Assembly (NCBI RefSeq): GCF_028693135.1 | Contig: NZ_JAQUVZ010000011.1 | Location: 40,945 to 104,944, forward strand | Direction of reading: 5' to 3' | Length of the DNA: 64,000 nt | DNA from: Methanosarcina sp. | GTDB lineage: Archaea; Halobacteriota; Methanosarcinia; Methanosarcinales; Methanosarcinaceae | In this document: positions 17,182 to 25,495 of the stretch, in pieces | How positions within the stretch are numbered: the stretch's first letter is position 1 | How the letters are laid out: the number at the start of each line of letters is the position of its first letter | Translations under genes and position numbers: made by a program | The notes under the pieces: model-generated | The model's database searches: none | What the model was told of the DNA's origin: nothing | Seen by the model: only the letters and a program-made list of their open reading frames with translations

Positions 17182-19305
17182 TTAATTTTGAAATTTACCC
17201 TTTAAATGGGCATAAAATTCCTGCTCTTTTCCCGTGGTCTTCCTCAGTAACCTTTCCACAATCAGCTCGGGAGTGCTTCTTGCCACGCGATTGTATACCG
17301 GGTTTCGGTTTACTATCAGTTCCAGGCTGGAATCCAGACCCTCGGCTTCTATTCCGTCCACTCTGATGTCTGTCCCGGTATTTTCAAGGATCAGTTCCGA
17401 AAGGTGTGAAACAAAAATCCCAAGGCTCTCTTCGCTCCGGGAAAGGTATTCAAGAATCCCTGCTATGATCCGGGCTGAAGCTCCGGGTTCGGTAATTGAT
17501 TCCAGCTCATCGGCAAGCACAAGTTTTCCGGAAGCTTCGGAAAGCACGGAAAACTGCTTGAGGGTGGTTTCAAAGGCTCCGGCATCAAGAGTTCCTTTTG
17601 ATTTTCCAAAATAATAGAATTCTTCTACAGGTCCCAGCTCAAGTTCTTTTGCAGGGACAGGAAAGCCCATGTGTCCGAGGATTACACACTGGGCAAGCAG
17701 TTCAAGTAAAGAGGTTTTGCCTCCTGAGTTCACTCCACTCAAAAGTACAACCCTGTTTTCCAGGCCTTCGGGGGAAAAGCTCGTTTTTCCGACGGAATAA
17801 CTGACAGGGTCAATTTCTCCATACCTGGCTTTCAGGAAAAGGTTTTCACCTTCTTCAAAGCCAATTCCGGCATCAGGGATTGTCTCCGGCATTTTCAGCC
17901 GAAACTGCGCGGCAAAGAAGGCTATGGAAAAACCCAGGTCAAAGTCAAGGACCTCCCTGACAAGCCTTTCTACAGGCTGGCGGAAGGTTGAGATAACTTG
18001 TGCAAGCTCCCTTTTGCGGGTAAGCCTTGCTTTTTCAAGGGACATATTCAATTTTTGCCTGAAAAGCTGCAACTGAGCCTGTTCTACTCTGAGAGGATAG
18101 GAAATTTCATCGGAAAAGAGGGAATCAAGCATCAGTTTTTCCAGTTTCTGGAACTTGAGCTTTTCTGCAAGTTCCTCTTTTACGGCTTCGATCTCGCCTG
18201 TGTAGACCCTGTGGAGTTCTTTTGCAAGCAGGTCTTTAATTTCCATTCCCCCACTCACAAGCTTGATGAGTTCCTGCCCACTCAGGGTAAGGGAGCTTGC
18301 TTCGAGTGTCCGGTTCATGCGCTGGTTTGCCTCATTTAAGGCAGAAGTCAGCACAGAATCAAGATTTTTCAGGGCAGCTTCAAGCCTGTCAAGTTCGGGG
18401 TCAAAACCCTCAACAGGCTTTCCATCCTCTCCTACTTTTAGAAGGGCTGCTTTAAGGGTCTCAAGCTCCTCTTCTGAGAGTTCCTCAAAGAAATCGAAGC
18501 CTTCCGCCCGCAGAGTTGATGTGATATTCAAGCAGGCAAGGATGCAGTCCAGATTCCTTGCAAAAAAAGCCAGCTCTACTTCAGGCAGGATCTGCCAGAA
18601 TTCCGCTCTTGAAAGATCCTGGAAAAACTCGGGTTCAAGCCCCTCAGGCAGGTCAAAACTGAGATAAGTATCATCAAAAAGAATCACACTCGAATAACCT
18701 CTCGCAAGATCTACGAACTCGGAAAAACTCTCCACCGCCTGAACAGGCAAAAATGCCTGGAACTTTTCCCTGGCTGAGTCCAGAGTTTTCTGGTCCCCGG
18801 AGAGGATGATCCTGTCTCTTACCCGCAGGTTTCCCGGGATCGACCTGAGCTTTTTCACGCTGGAAAGGAGGTTCAAAAACGCCTTATCCTCAGAGAGGAC
18901 ATCTGCCAGCTCCAGGTACGCTCCTACAAAAGCCCTCCTCTCCTGAATAAGGTCCATACGGGACGCGGGAAACGGGTAAAAGAGATCCAACTTGTCCCTC
19001 GCATGCGGTGTGTGAGCAAACGTCTTTATCAGCTCAAGCAGGCGGGAGTACAGGTCAAGGGCTTCTTTTGTCTTCAGAAAATCGGAAATTGCACATCCCT
19101 CAGCCCGGGCTCTGGCATCCCTGGCAAGGGAAAGGGCAAATGTATGGCTGACTCCGTTGACCTCGGAAAGCGAAGCTATGTCTCCTTCAAGAATTGCCTG
19201 GAGAGCTGCATCCTCACTTCCGAAATGCTCGACAAGCCTGCAGGCTACTCGCTCACCTATTCCATTAAGTTCTCGTAAGCCTGAGATTTGCTGAGAAGAA
19301 GCCAT
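17182..19305 (-). CDS. MutS-family ATPase with N-terminal helix-hairpin-helix
   Basis: This protein of about 707 residues has the C-terminal ABC-type ATPase of MutS proteins: Walker A SGVNSGGKTSLLE, then GHMGFPVPA, then LVLADELESITEPGASARII as Walker B and signature-like region. The N-terminus has two helix-hairpin-helix units (LNGIGERVACRLVEHFG and LSEVNGVSHTFALSLA), which suggest DNA-structure binding. The middle is helical, with coiled-coil character. There is no mismatch-recognition domain I with its Phe-x-Glu motif and no C-terminal Smr nuclease, so it fits the archaeal MutS2/MutS5-like group rather than mismatch-repair MutS. The role may be in recombination or branched-DNA handling (inference). 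ATG 19305 was chosen over TTG 19311. The gene is monocistronic on the minus strand. Confidence 0.85.
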   Translation of the reverse strand: MASSQQISGLRELNGIGERVACRLVEHFGSEDAALQAILEGDIASLSEVNGVSHTFALSLARDARARAEGCAISDFLKTKEALDLYSRLLELIKTFAHTPHARDKLDLFYPFPASRMDLIQERRAFVGAYLELADVLSEDKAFLNLLSSVKKLRSIPGNLRVRDRIILSGDQKTLDSAREKFQAFLPVQAVESFSEFVDLARGYSSVILFDDTYLSFDLPEGLEPEFFQDLSRAEFWQILPEVELAFFARNLDCILACLNITSTLRAEGFDFFEELSEEELETLKAALLKVGEDGKPVEGFDPELDRLEAALKNLDSVLTSALNEANQRMNRTLEASSLTLSGQELIKLVSGGMEIKDLLAKELHRVYTGEIEAVKEELAEKLKFQKLEKLMLDSLFSDEISYPLRVEQAQLQLFRQKLNMSLEKARLTRKRELAQVISTFRQPVERLVREVLDFDLGFSIAFFAAQFRLKMPETIPDAGIGFEEGENLFLKARYGEIDPVSYSVGKTSFSPEGLENRVVLLSGVNSGGKTSLLELLAQCVILGHMGFPVPAKELELGPVEEFYYFGKSKGTLDAGAFETTLKQFSVLSEASGKLVLADELESITEPGASARIIAGILEYLSRSEESLGIFVSHLSELILENTGTDIRVDGIEAEGLDSSLELIVNRNPVYNRVARSTPELIVERLLRKTTGKEQEFYAHLKGKFQN

Positions 19306-19359
19306 ATTCAAAACACTTATAGAAAATCAATTGAACCGAACCCTATACCCGAATGTTTT

Positions 19360-20340
19360 TCAGTTCAGAAGGAGCGCAAGTTCTTTTTCAAGATCGGAGC
19401 GCATGGAAGCTGTGTATCCGTGCGTTTCTTCAGTAGTATTATACATTGCCTTTGGTTCTTTTGCAAGGTCAAAGGTCCTGAGTGCCAGTTCATGCGAGAT
19501 TACAGTATCATTAAAAGAGTGCATCATAACCAGCCTTGAAGGCGGCAGGGCACTGAGGTAAGTGTCCGGGTCAATTGAAAGGCGGAACCTATAAACTTCA
19601 GGGTCAGTTGTGCCGGCAGGATCAAGCTCTTCAGTGCCGTACCCCGACGTACTGATCCCTATGACTCCTTTAAAGGAAGGGTCAAGGGCGCAGGCAATAA
19701 TTGCAAACCTGCCGCCGTTACTTTCCCCGAGGATTGCAAGCCTTTCGGGATCTATTTCCGGCTGGACGGAAAGCACGTCTGCGGCTTTGAGGACGTCATA
19801 AACCATAAGGTATTCAACAGGTTCAAGGCCTGCCCTGAAAAGTTCAAGGTCTCTTTCAAAGTTTACTCCACCCTGATTGCGCTGGTCAAGGGTAAGGGTT
19901 GCATACCCCATTTTGGAGAGTTGCACTGCCAGTCCCTGTTCACCTTCTTTGCTAACTCCTGCTCCCGGAAGCAAAACTATACCAGCGGCAGAAGAAGGAG
20001 AGTTTGCAGGAACCCTAAGTAGCGCCTGGACTTTTTCGCCACTACTCTCAAAAGATACAAGTTTTAGAATATCCGGATCTTCAGGAGAATACAGGTCCTC
20101 AATTTCCTGAGCCGTAAACACAGGCTTTTCTCTCTGGGGAAAAGATAATGTGCCTGCCTCCGAAATATCCCACGGAAGAGTTTCCTCTATGGAATTAGCG
20201 GGGTTGTACAGAACCCCAAAGAAACCAACACCTATCAGGAGAAAGCCCAGAAGAAAAACTAAGGCTCTCGGAATTCTGACGCCTGATGAAGACTTCTTCG
20301 TTTTTTTGAGTTTTTTTTTACCAGAAATATGCCTGCTCAA
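19360..20340 (-). CDS. Membrane-anchored alpha/beta hydrolase
   Basis: This 326-residue protein has a basic N-terminus and one transmembrane helix (residues about 25-45). An alpha/beta-hydrolase domain follows on the outer face. It contains the oxyanion stretch VLLPGAGVSKEG, nucleophile elbow GESNGG (Ser nucleophile), an acidic residue in HSFNDTVIS, and a catalytic His in EETHGYT. It resembles dienelactone-hydrolase/esterase relatives; the substrate is unknown. The start is TTG at 20340. The upstream in-frame stop is exactly the stop of the Sec61-beta gene eight codons earlier, so the two genes lie in the same frame and are likely co-transcribed and perhaps translationally coupled. Confidence 0.82.
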   Translation of the reverse strand: MSRHISGKKKLKKTKKSSSGVRIPRALVFLLGFLLIGVGFFGVLYNPANSIEETLPWDISEAGTLSFPQREKPVFTAQEIEDLYSPEDPDILKLVSFESSGEKVQALLRVPANSPSSAAGIVLLPGAGVSKEGEQGLAVQLSKMGYATLTLDQRNQGGVNFERDLELFRAGLEPVEYLMVYDVLKAADVLSVQPEIDPERLAILGESNGGRFAIIACALDPSFKGVIGISTSGYGTEELDPAGTTDPEVYRFRLSIDPDTYLSALPPSRLVMMHSFNDTVISHELALRTFDLAKEPKAMYNTTEETHGYTASMRSDLEKELALLLN

Positions 20341-20364
20341 GGGAACCCTGCCAGAAAACTGTAG

Positions 20365-20535
20365 TTACGGCCAGAAGCCATTTACAGCACTTAAGAATAG
20401 TACTACTATGCCCGCAATGGCACCGAAAATCAGAACTGTTTTGGGCTGAATGTGAACCGCGTTTTTGTCAGCTTCGTAGTAGCGCATGAGCCCTGCTGAG
20501 GACTGAAGTCCGGGACCTGATCTTTTAGCCGCCAT
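20365..20535 (-). CDS. secG: Preprotein translocase Sec61-beta subunit (archaeal SecG)
   Basis: This 56-residue protein was found by translating the gap. It begins MAAKRSGPGLQSSAGLMRYY, has a short polar stretch, then one C-terminal transmembrane helix (TVLIFGAIAGIVVLFLSAV) and ends NGFWP. That layout matches archaeal Sec61-beta, a tail-anchored accessory subunit of the SecYE channel: SGPGL.SSAGLMRYY near the N-terminus and a single helix. ATG at 20535 is preceded by AAAGGTG about 7 nt upstream. It heads a likely two-gene operon with the alpha/beta hydrolase. Confidence 0.92.
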   Translation of the reverse strand: MAAKRSGPGLQSSAGLMRYYEADKNAVHIQPKTVLIFGAIAGIVVLFLSAVNGFWP

Positions 20536-20767
20536 GAGTAAAACACCTTTACAAATGATATGATATTGATTAGTTGATTAAAAGTTGCGTTTTTGATTGG
20601 AAGTTACGTTCAATTAGAAATCTAGTGAAATTTTACTGCTCATTTTGATAGTTATCAGATAATTTACAGTTCTCATATATAAATCCTGCAGAGCTATTCC
20701 GGAACAATCCTGGGCAGGAGAGGAAACATATGATTTTAAGGCCCTGAAAAATCAGAGACGCGGGGTC

Positions 20768-21787
20768 TCAGACGAGAACCTCATCCAGCAGGAAAGGCGG
20801 GTAAAATACGCCTTTTTCAGTGATTATAGCAGTCACATTTTCCATTGGAGTTGCATCAAAAGCCGGATTGTAAACCTCAACGTCTTTTGGGGCAAGCTGT
20901 TCGCAGCCTGAGAACCGCAGTTCATCAGGATTTCGCATTTCAATCTTTACGCTTTCTTCCCAGCCTTTGAAATCGAAAGTAGAGACAGGGGCTGCCACAT
21001 AAAAGGGAATTTCATGCTCTTTTGCAAGGATAGAGTGCGTATAGGTACCTATCTTGTTAAAAACAACATCCTGGGTAATTCGGTCGGCTCCTACGAGCAC
21101 GCTGTTTACAAGCCCCTGGCGCATTGCCCAGCCAGCCATAGAATCTGCAATAAGGGTTACAGGGATTTTGTCCTGCATGAGTTCCCAGGTAGTGATTCTG
21201 CTTCCCTGGTTCAAAGGCCTTGTCTCGCAGGCAATAACTTTGATATTTTTACCTGCTGCAATAGCCGAACGTACAACTCCGAGAGCTGTACCCCAGTCAA
21301 CACAGGCGAGCCTTCCTGCGTTGCAGTGTGTGAGTACGGTATCTCCATCTTTCAGGAGTTTTGCCCCATGTTTTCCTATCAGCTTATTGGTTTCGATATC
21401 TTCTTCCGCAATATCCCTGGCTTCCTGAAGGGCAATATCCCGGATTCCCTGAACATCAAAGGCATCAGAAACTGCTTTTAAGACCCTGTCCACGCCCCAT
21501 CCAAGATTTACGGCTGTAGGGCGGGTCGATTTAAGTGCTTTTGCCGCAACCTTGAGGTCTCTGGTTATGGCTTCGATGTCTTTTGCCCCGCTAAGAGAAG
21601 CTGCCAGGGCAATTCCAAAGCCTCCTGCAGCCCCAAGAGCAGGTGCACCTCTGATCCTGAGAGATTTTATAGCCTCACAGAGCGAACTCAGGGTTTTGCA
21701 TTCTATTACCCTGTACTCCTGAGGGAGCAAGGTCTGGTCTACCAGCACTACAGAATTGGACTCTTCGTTCCAGTCAATTGTCCTCAT
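20768..21787 (-). CDS. mtnA: S-methyl-5-thioribose-1-phosphate isomerase (eIF-2B-like)
   Basis: The protein of about 339 residues belongs to the aIF-2B/MtnA isomerase family, which converts methylthioribose-1-phosphate to methylthioribulose-1-phosphate in methionine salvage. Family motifs are RIRGAPALGAAGGFG, THCNAGRLACVDWGTALGV (catalytic Cys), ETRPLNQGSRITTWEL, GADRITQDVVFNKIGTYTHS (catalytic Asp region) and FYVAAPVSTFD. Together they indicate MtnA rather than the ribose-1,5-bisphosphate isomerase branch. ATG 21787 (MRTIDW) was chosen over ATG 21811 because GGAAAGTGA precedes it and known homologues begin there. A monocistronic gene with a long AT-rich upstream region. Confidence 0.9.
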   Translation of the reverse strand: MRTIDWNEESNSVVLVDQTLLPQEYRVIECKTLSSLCEAIKSLRIRGAPALGAAGGFGIALAASLSGAKDIEAITRDLKVAAKALKSTRPTAVNLGWGVDRVLKAVSDAFDVQGIRDIALQEARDIAEEDIETNKLIGKHGAKLLKDGDTVLTHCNAGRLACVDWGTALGVVRSAIAAGKNIKVIACETRPLNQGSRITTWELMQDKIPVTLIADSMAGWAMRQGLVNSVLVGADRITQDVVFNKIGTYTHSILAKEHEIPFYVAAPVSTFDFKGWEESVKIEMRNPDELRFSGCEQLAPKDVEVYNPAFDATPMENVTAIITEKGVFYPPFLLDEVLV

Positions 21788-22438
21788 TAAATCACTTTCC
21801 AATGTGAACATAAGGTTCTGCCAGAAAATCTTCCGACTTCCATTTCAAGCCAACCATCCGATAAAAACCTATTCGACCCTTCCTTCTACAAGGGGTGAGT
21901 ATTTCGTATCCAGATAATGCCCAGGCAACCTGAAAACTTGAATAGGGGGTTCAAATTAGGAAAAAGAGATTTAATAAAAAATCTCTATCCTGGATAAAAT
22001 AACATATAATTAAGCTGTTTAGAAGCCAGACATCAGATTAATAATTTTATTTCATTATAAGCCAGCAAATTTTAGAATAGATTTTAGATATACATAAACA
22101 AACATAATATTTATTTCACGAAGAGCAAAGTTAGATATAATAGATTTATAAAGTAACAGTACAAATAAGAGAAGATTTAAAATCCATAGCTGAGATACAG
22201 GAAGATTCGTAATTTCAGGAATAATAATTTCATAAATTTCATGGACCTTGAACCCGTAAATCCTTGGATCCGCAAATTTTGAAAGTGTTGAAAGTATTGA
22301 AAGTATTGAAAGTATTGAAAGTATTGAAAGTATTGAAAGTATTGAAAGTATTGAAAGTATTGAAAGTATTGAGAATCTATCGTTTCATGCAAGTTGTGGT
22401 TTATGAGAGTCAGGGTATTCATCGGAGAGTAAGCGCTT
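21788..22438. other. Divergent intergenic region between mtnA and ino1
   Basis: About 650 AT-rich bases with no credible gene. They must contain promoters for both divergent genes. The main feature is the 9-bp tandem array at 22281-22370. Open frames through it on either strand (LKVLKVLKV, YFQYFQYFQ) are repeat artefacts. Confidence 0.6.
22281..22370. repeat. 9-bp tandem repeat, 10 copies, upstream of ino1
   Basis: One GAAAGTGTT is followed by nine perfect GAAAGTATT units, 90 bp in total. It ends 68 nt before the ino1 start codon, so it probably lies in the 5' leader or core promoter. Because copies are perfect, copy number is likely to vary between strains. Confidence 0.95.
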
Positions 22439-23539
22439 ATGAAAAAAATAAAAATAGCAATTGCAGGAATCGGGAACTGTGCAAGCTCTTTGATACAGGG
22501 CATCGAGTACTATAAAGCTGAAGATAAAGATCCCATAGGACTTATGCACAGGGACATTGGAGGGTACGGGCCCAGTGATATCAAAGTTGTTGCTGCCTTC
22601 GACATTGATGCCAGGAAAGTAGGAAAAGATGTCTCTGAGGCTATTTTTGCTCCCCCGAACTGCACAGCGGCTTTTTGTCCTGACATTCCCCTCTCAGGTG
22701 TGAAGGTTAAGATGGGAAAAGTTCTTGACGGGGTTTCTGACCACATGAAGAATTATGGGGAAAATTACACGTTTGTTGTCAGCAGGGAACCTGAAACCAC
22801 AAAAGAAGAAATTGTAAAAGAATTGAAGGATTCAGGCGCCGAAATGCTTCTTAATTACCTCCCTGTCGGTTCTGAAGAAGCTGTCCATTTCTATGCCGAA
22901 TGCGCTCTTGAAGCCGGTGTGGCTTTTATCAACAACATGCCTGTTTTCATTGCAAGCAATCCTGAGTGGGCAAAGCGGTTTGAAGAAAAGAATATTCCTG
23001 TTATAGGCGACGATATCAAAGCCCAGCTTGGAGCAACGATCACCCACAGGATCCTGGCAGACCTATTTGAAAAACGTGGTGTAAGGCTTGAAAGGACATA
23101 TCAGCTGAACACTGGCGGAAACACCGATTTCCTCAATATGCTCAATAGGGACAGGCTTGTTTCCAAACGTGAATCCAAGACCGAAGCCGTCCAGTCCGTG
23201 CTCTCGCATAGGCTTGCGGATGAAAATATCCATATCGGACCGAGCGACTACGTTGCCTGGCAGAAAGACAACAAGGTATGTTTCCTTCGAATGGAAGGCA
23301 AAATCTTTGGGGACGTGCCCATGAACCTTGAACTAAGGCTCTCGGTAGAAGATTCCCCTAACTCCGCAGGTGTGGTAATTGATGCCATTCGCTGCTGCAA
23401 ACTGGCTCTTGACCGCGGGATAGGAGGAGTACTGTACTCCCCGGCTTCCTATTTCATGAAACATCCGGCTATCCAGTACCCTGATGATGAGGCATACCGC
23501 AGAACTGAAGATTTCATAGCCGGTACCCGAGAACGTTAA
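22439..23539 (+). CDS. ino1: myo-inositol-1-phosphate synthase
   Basis: This 366-residue NAD-dependent enzyme cyclises glucose-6-phosphate to inositol-1-phosphate, the head-group precursor of archaetidylinositol lipids. It has the N-terminal Rossmann motif IAIAGIGNCASSLIQG, the family stretch NYLPVGSEEA, the catalytic region VIGDDIKAQLGATITHR, and LNTGGNTDFLNM with the adjacent SKTEAV. Length fits the short archaeal/actinobacterial type. ATG 22439 is supported by GGAGAG about 9 nt upstream. The gene is single, with a repeat-filled upstream region and a terminator behind it. Confidence 0.95.
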   Translation: MKKIKIAIAGIGNCASSLIQGIEYYKAEDKDPIGLMHRDIGGYGPSDIKVVAAFDIDARKVGKDVSEAIFAPPNCTAAFCPDIPLSGVKVKMGKVLDGVSDHMKNYGENYTFVVSREPETTKEEIVKELKDSGAEMLLNYLPVGSEEAVHFYAECALEAGVAFINNMPVFIASNPEWAKRFEEKNIPVIGDDIKAQLGATITHRILADLFEKRGVRLERTYQLNTGGNTDFLNMLNRDRLVSKRESKTEAVQSVLSHRLADENIHIGPSDYVAWQKDNKVCFLRMEGKIFGDVPMNLELRLSVEDSPNSAGVVIDAIRCCKLALDRGIGGVLYSPASYFMKHPAIQYPDDEAYRRTEDFIAGTRER

Positions 23540-23613
23540 AGCAAGCCGGAGAAAAATTCCCGACGGAGCAAAAAAATTTTATAGAACTAAGCGTAAGGCA
23601 GTTTTGATGCCAG

Positions 23614-23640
23614 AAAATCCCGGAAACGTCCGGGAATTTT
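23614..23640. terminator. Bidirectional stem-loop between ino1 and radB
   Basis: A perfect stem CCCGGA (23619-23624) / TCCGGG (23629-23634) with AACG loop is flanked by AAAAT and ATTTT, so it offers a T-tract on either strand. It lies between convergent genes and could end both transcripts. Confidence 0.6.
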
Positions 23641-23748
23641 ACGTTTTTCCTGGTCCTGAATATTTTCTACCAGGAAATTGTTCTACGGAATTTACCGCAA
23701 CGTTTTTATCAGTTTTTTCACCAGTGTTCTCACAGTTTTTTTATCAGT

Positions 23749-24558
23749 TTAACGGATCCCTTCAGCCGTAATTTTAAACTCAGCATTTGCACATTCAGGA
23801 CGGGAGCGGTGTTTGTATAGAGTGGCGCGCCTTGTCCCTTCACCTGTTTTTTCCAGCTGGATGATCGTCTTTGAGATATGTTCCAGGGAACTGCCCCCCA
23901 ATGGGCGCACCCCTCCTGCAATAATATCTGAGTATACCTGATTTGTTATAATTGCAACAAAACCGTGTTTTCGAGACAGAGCATGCAGAAACCCTATCTG
24001 GCTGGCAAGTTCTCTCCGGCTTTTTATGCCGGTCTCCTCATCTTCAAGTTCAAACCTGTAGTATGAAGTTGCAGAATCCAGAACCACTAGCCCGATGTTC
24101 TCGCCAGCGATCCTCTCCACCTCTCTTACGGCCGCATACTGCTCTTCAAAACTCAGGGGTTCGTAGATAATTATGCTCCTGGCTATTTCCTTTGCATTGT
24201 CCCCTGCAATCTGCTTGAAACGAACAGGAGAAAGCCCTTCCGTATCTATGAAAATGACTTTCTGCCCCTGCTTTACACATTCAACCGCAAGCTGGATGCA
24301 GACATTTGTTTTTCCGGTTCCTGCGGCTCCGAAGACCTGAGTTACGATCCCTCTCTCGAAACCTCCTCCCAGGAGGTCATCAAGGGGTCTACAACCGGAG
24401 GGTAATAGTTTCTCTATGGTTTGACACCTCTCTTTGCACTTGACAGAGGTATGAGAGATCAATGATATAATGCTTTTTTCATATTTTTTTGAAAACAAAG
24501 ACTTAGAAACCGAAGAGATCAGAGGAAGCAGAAACAGAGGACAAGTTCTCTCAGACAT
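23749..24558 (-). CDS. radB: RadB recombinase paralogue
   Basis: This RecA/RadA-superfamily ATPase is thought to modulate homologous recombination in euryarchaea. It has Walker A GAAGTGKTN, FIDTEGLSPVRFKQIAGD, Walker B GLVVLDSATSYYRFEL, and a C-terminal HISKTIIQLEKTGEG...ATLYKHRS region. As in other RadBs, the N-terminal DNA-binding domain of RadA is missing. Family homology begins at IEKLLPSGCRPLDDLLGGGFE, so the ATG at 24558 adds about 47 unmatched residues. The natural start position holds ATA (24417), preceded by a strong GAGAGGTG with a 7-nt spacer. Either ATA is used, it is a mutated ATG, or the extension is real. Coordinates give the ATG form. Confidence 0.88.
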   Translation of the reverse strand: MSERTCPLFLLPLISSVSKSLFSKKYEKSIISLISHTSVKCKERCQTIEKLLPSGCRPLDDLLGGGFERGIVTQVFGAAGTGKTNVCIQLAVECVKQGQKVIFIDTEGLSPVRFKQIAGDNAKEIARSIIIYEPLSFEEQYAAVREVERIAGENIGLVVLDSATSYYRFELEDEETGIKSRRELASQIGFLHALSRKHGFVAIITNQVYSDIIAGGVRPLGGSSLEHISKTIIQLEKTGEGTRRATLYKHRSRPECANAEFKITAEGIR

Positions 24559-25169
24559 TTCCCTAAAACCTGGAGGGGTTCTTCACCTAATATATTATAA
24601 TGTCTTCAAGGAATAAAGCCATATAGATGGTATCCATACCTATATCCATTAAAGTGTCTTCCACACCAGATAAAGCCTTCTGTACTTGAAAATATTCCCA
24701 CAAACCAGGCATTTTTTAAAAAACAGATGCCCTTAAGTTTGTTACCAGATCTGATAACAAACAACGATCTTTGTATACAAAGTAAGAGGGTGATTGTATC
24801 CAAAGATGAGTTGAAAAACCATTATAAGCAAGCTCAGGCATTTAGAATAATTACCTGGAAATAAAGATAACATTCACTCAATAGAGTGAAAAAATGATAT
24901 CTAAAGGGGCACTTTTTGAAAACTGCATGCCCTGTTCCGATATTGCTGACGAGTTTGGGAGAGTTATTATACAATTAATTGGGTTGGCTAAGGAATAGTT
25001 CCCATGCGGGGTTTTGTTTTATTGCTTTGATGCGCTCTGCGCCGACACACTCAAACCCTGCACAATCTGAATAAAAGAAATATGTTAGAAAGACGCATGT
25101 AAAAGACATGCAAGACATGTAATAAAAAATGTAAAAAAATACTGTACATAAATCAGAGGGGCGCAAAGT
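24559..25169. other. Intergenic region between radB and the nrd cluster
   Basis: About 610 bases with no gene I can support. A 34-codon frame at 24895-24999 (plus) and a Cys-containing minus-strand frame ending at 24975 are both short, lack ribosome-binding sites and match no family. They might be remnants of decayed genes. Confidence 0.5.
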
Positions 25170-25421
25170 ATGGCAAAAATAATAGTTTACACAACGGAAC
25201 GTTGTCCAAAATGCAATAAATTAAAAGAATTTCTGAAAACAAATTCAGTACCCTTCGAAGTAGCAGATATGTCTACCCCCGAAGCTCTGACCGAACTGCG
25301 TTTCAATGGGGTTTTTACAGTTACGGCGCCTGTATTACAGATCAACAGTGAATTCCTCACGTATACCGAACTCTTCCGCGGGGAAGAAGTGAATCCGGAA
25401 AAACTCAGAGGAATTCTTTAA
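25170..25421 (+). CDS. Glutaredoxin-like protein (NrdH type)
   Basis: This 83-residue thioredoxin-fold protein has a redox-active CPKC motif at residues 13-16 (TTERCPKCNKLK), a cis-Pro region (TVTAPVL) and normal glutaredoxin length. It lies 74 nt before the anaerobic ribonucleotide reductase start, so it is most likely the dithiol that reduces NrdD. Reduction of the Methanosarcina barkeri class III enzyme through an NrdH-like protein has been described, which supports this reading. ATG 25170 follows GAGGGG. Confidence 0.88.
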   Translation: MAKIIVYTTERCPKCNKLKEFLKTNSVPFEVADMSTPEALTELRFNGVFTVTAPVLQINSEFLTYTELFRGEEVNPEKLRGIL

Positions 25422-25495
25422 CAACCCCGCTAAGCTTCAAACCGACTTAAATGATTTACATATCCCTCCTTAAAACAACAACTGAAGATGAGAAA

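Noticed and set aside
22177..22515. Open frames coding YFQYFQ or LKVLKV repeats
   Set aside because: They come from translating the 9-bp tandem array and stop just outside it.
24895..25166. Short frames (34 codons plus, 63 codons minus) between radB and the nrd cluster
   Set aside because: Possible remnants, but too short and without homology or start signals to call as genes or pseudogenes.
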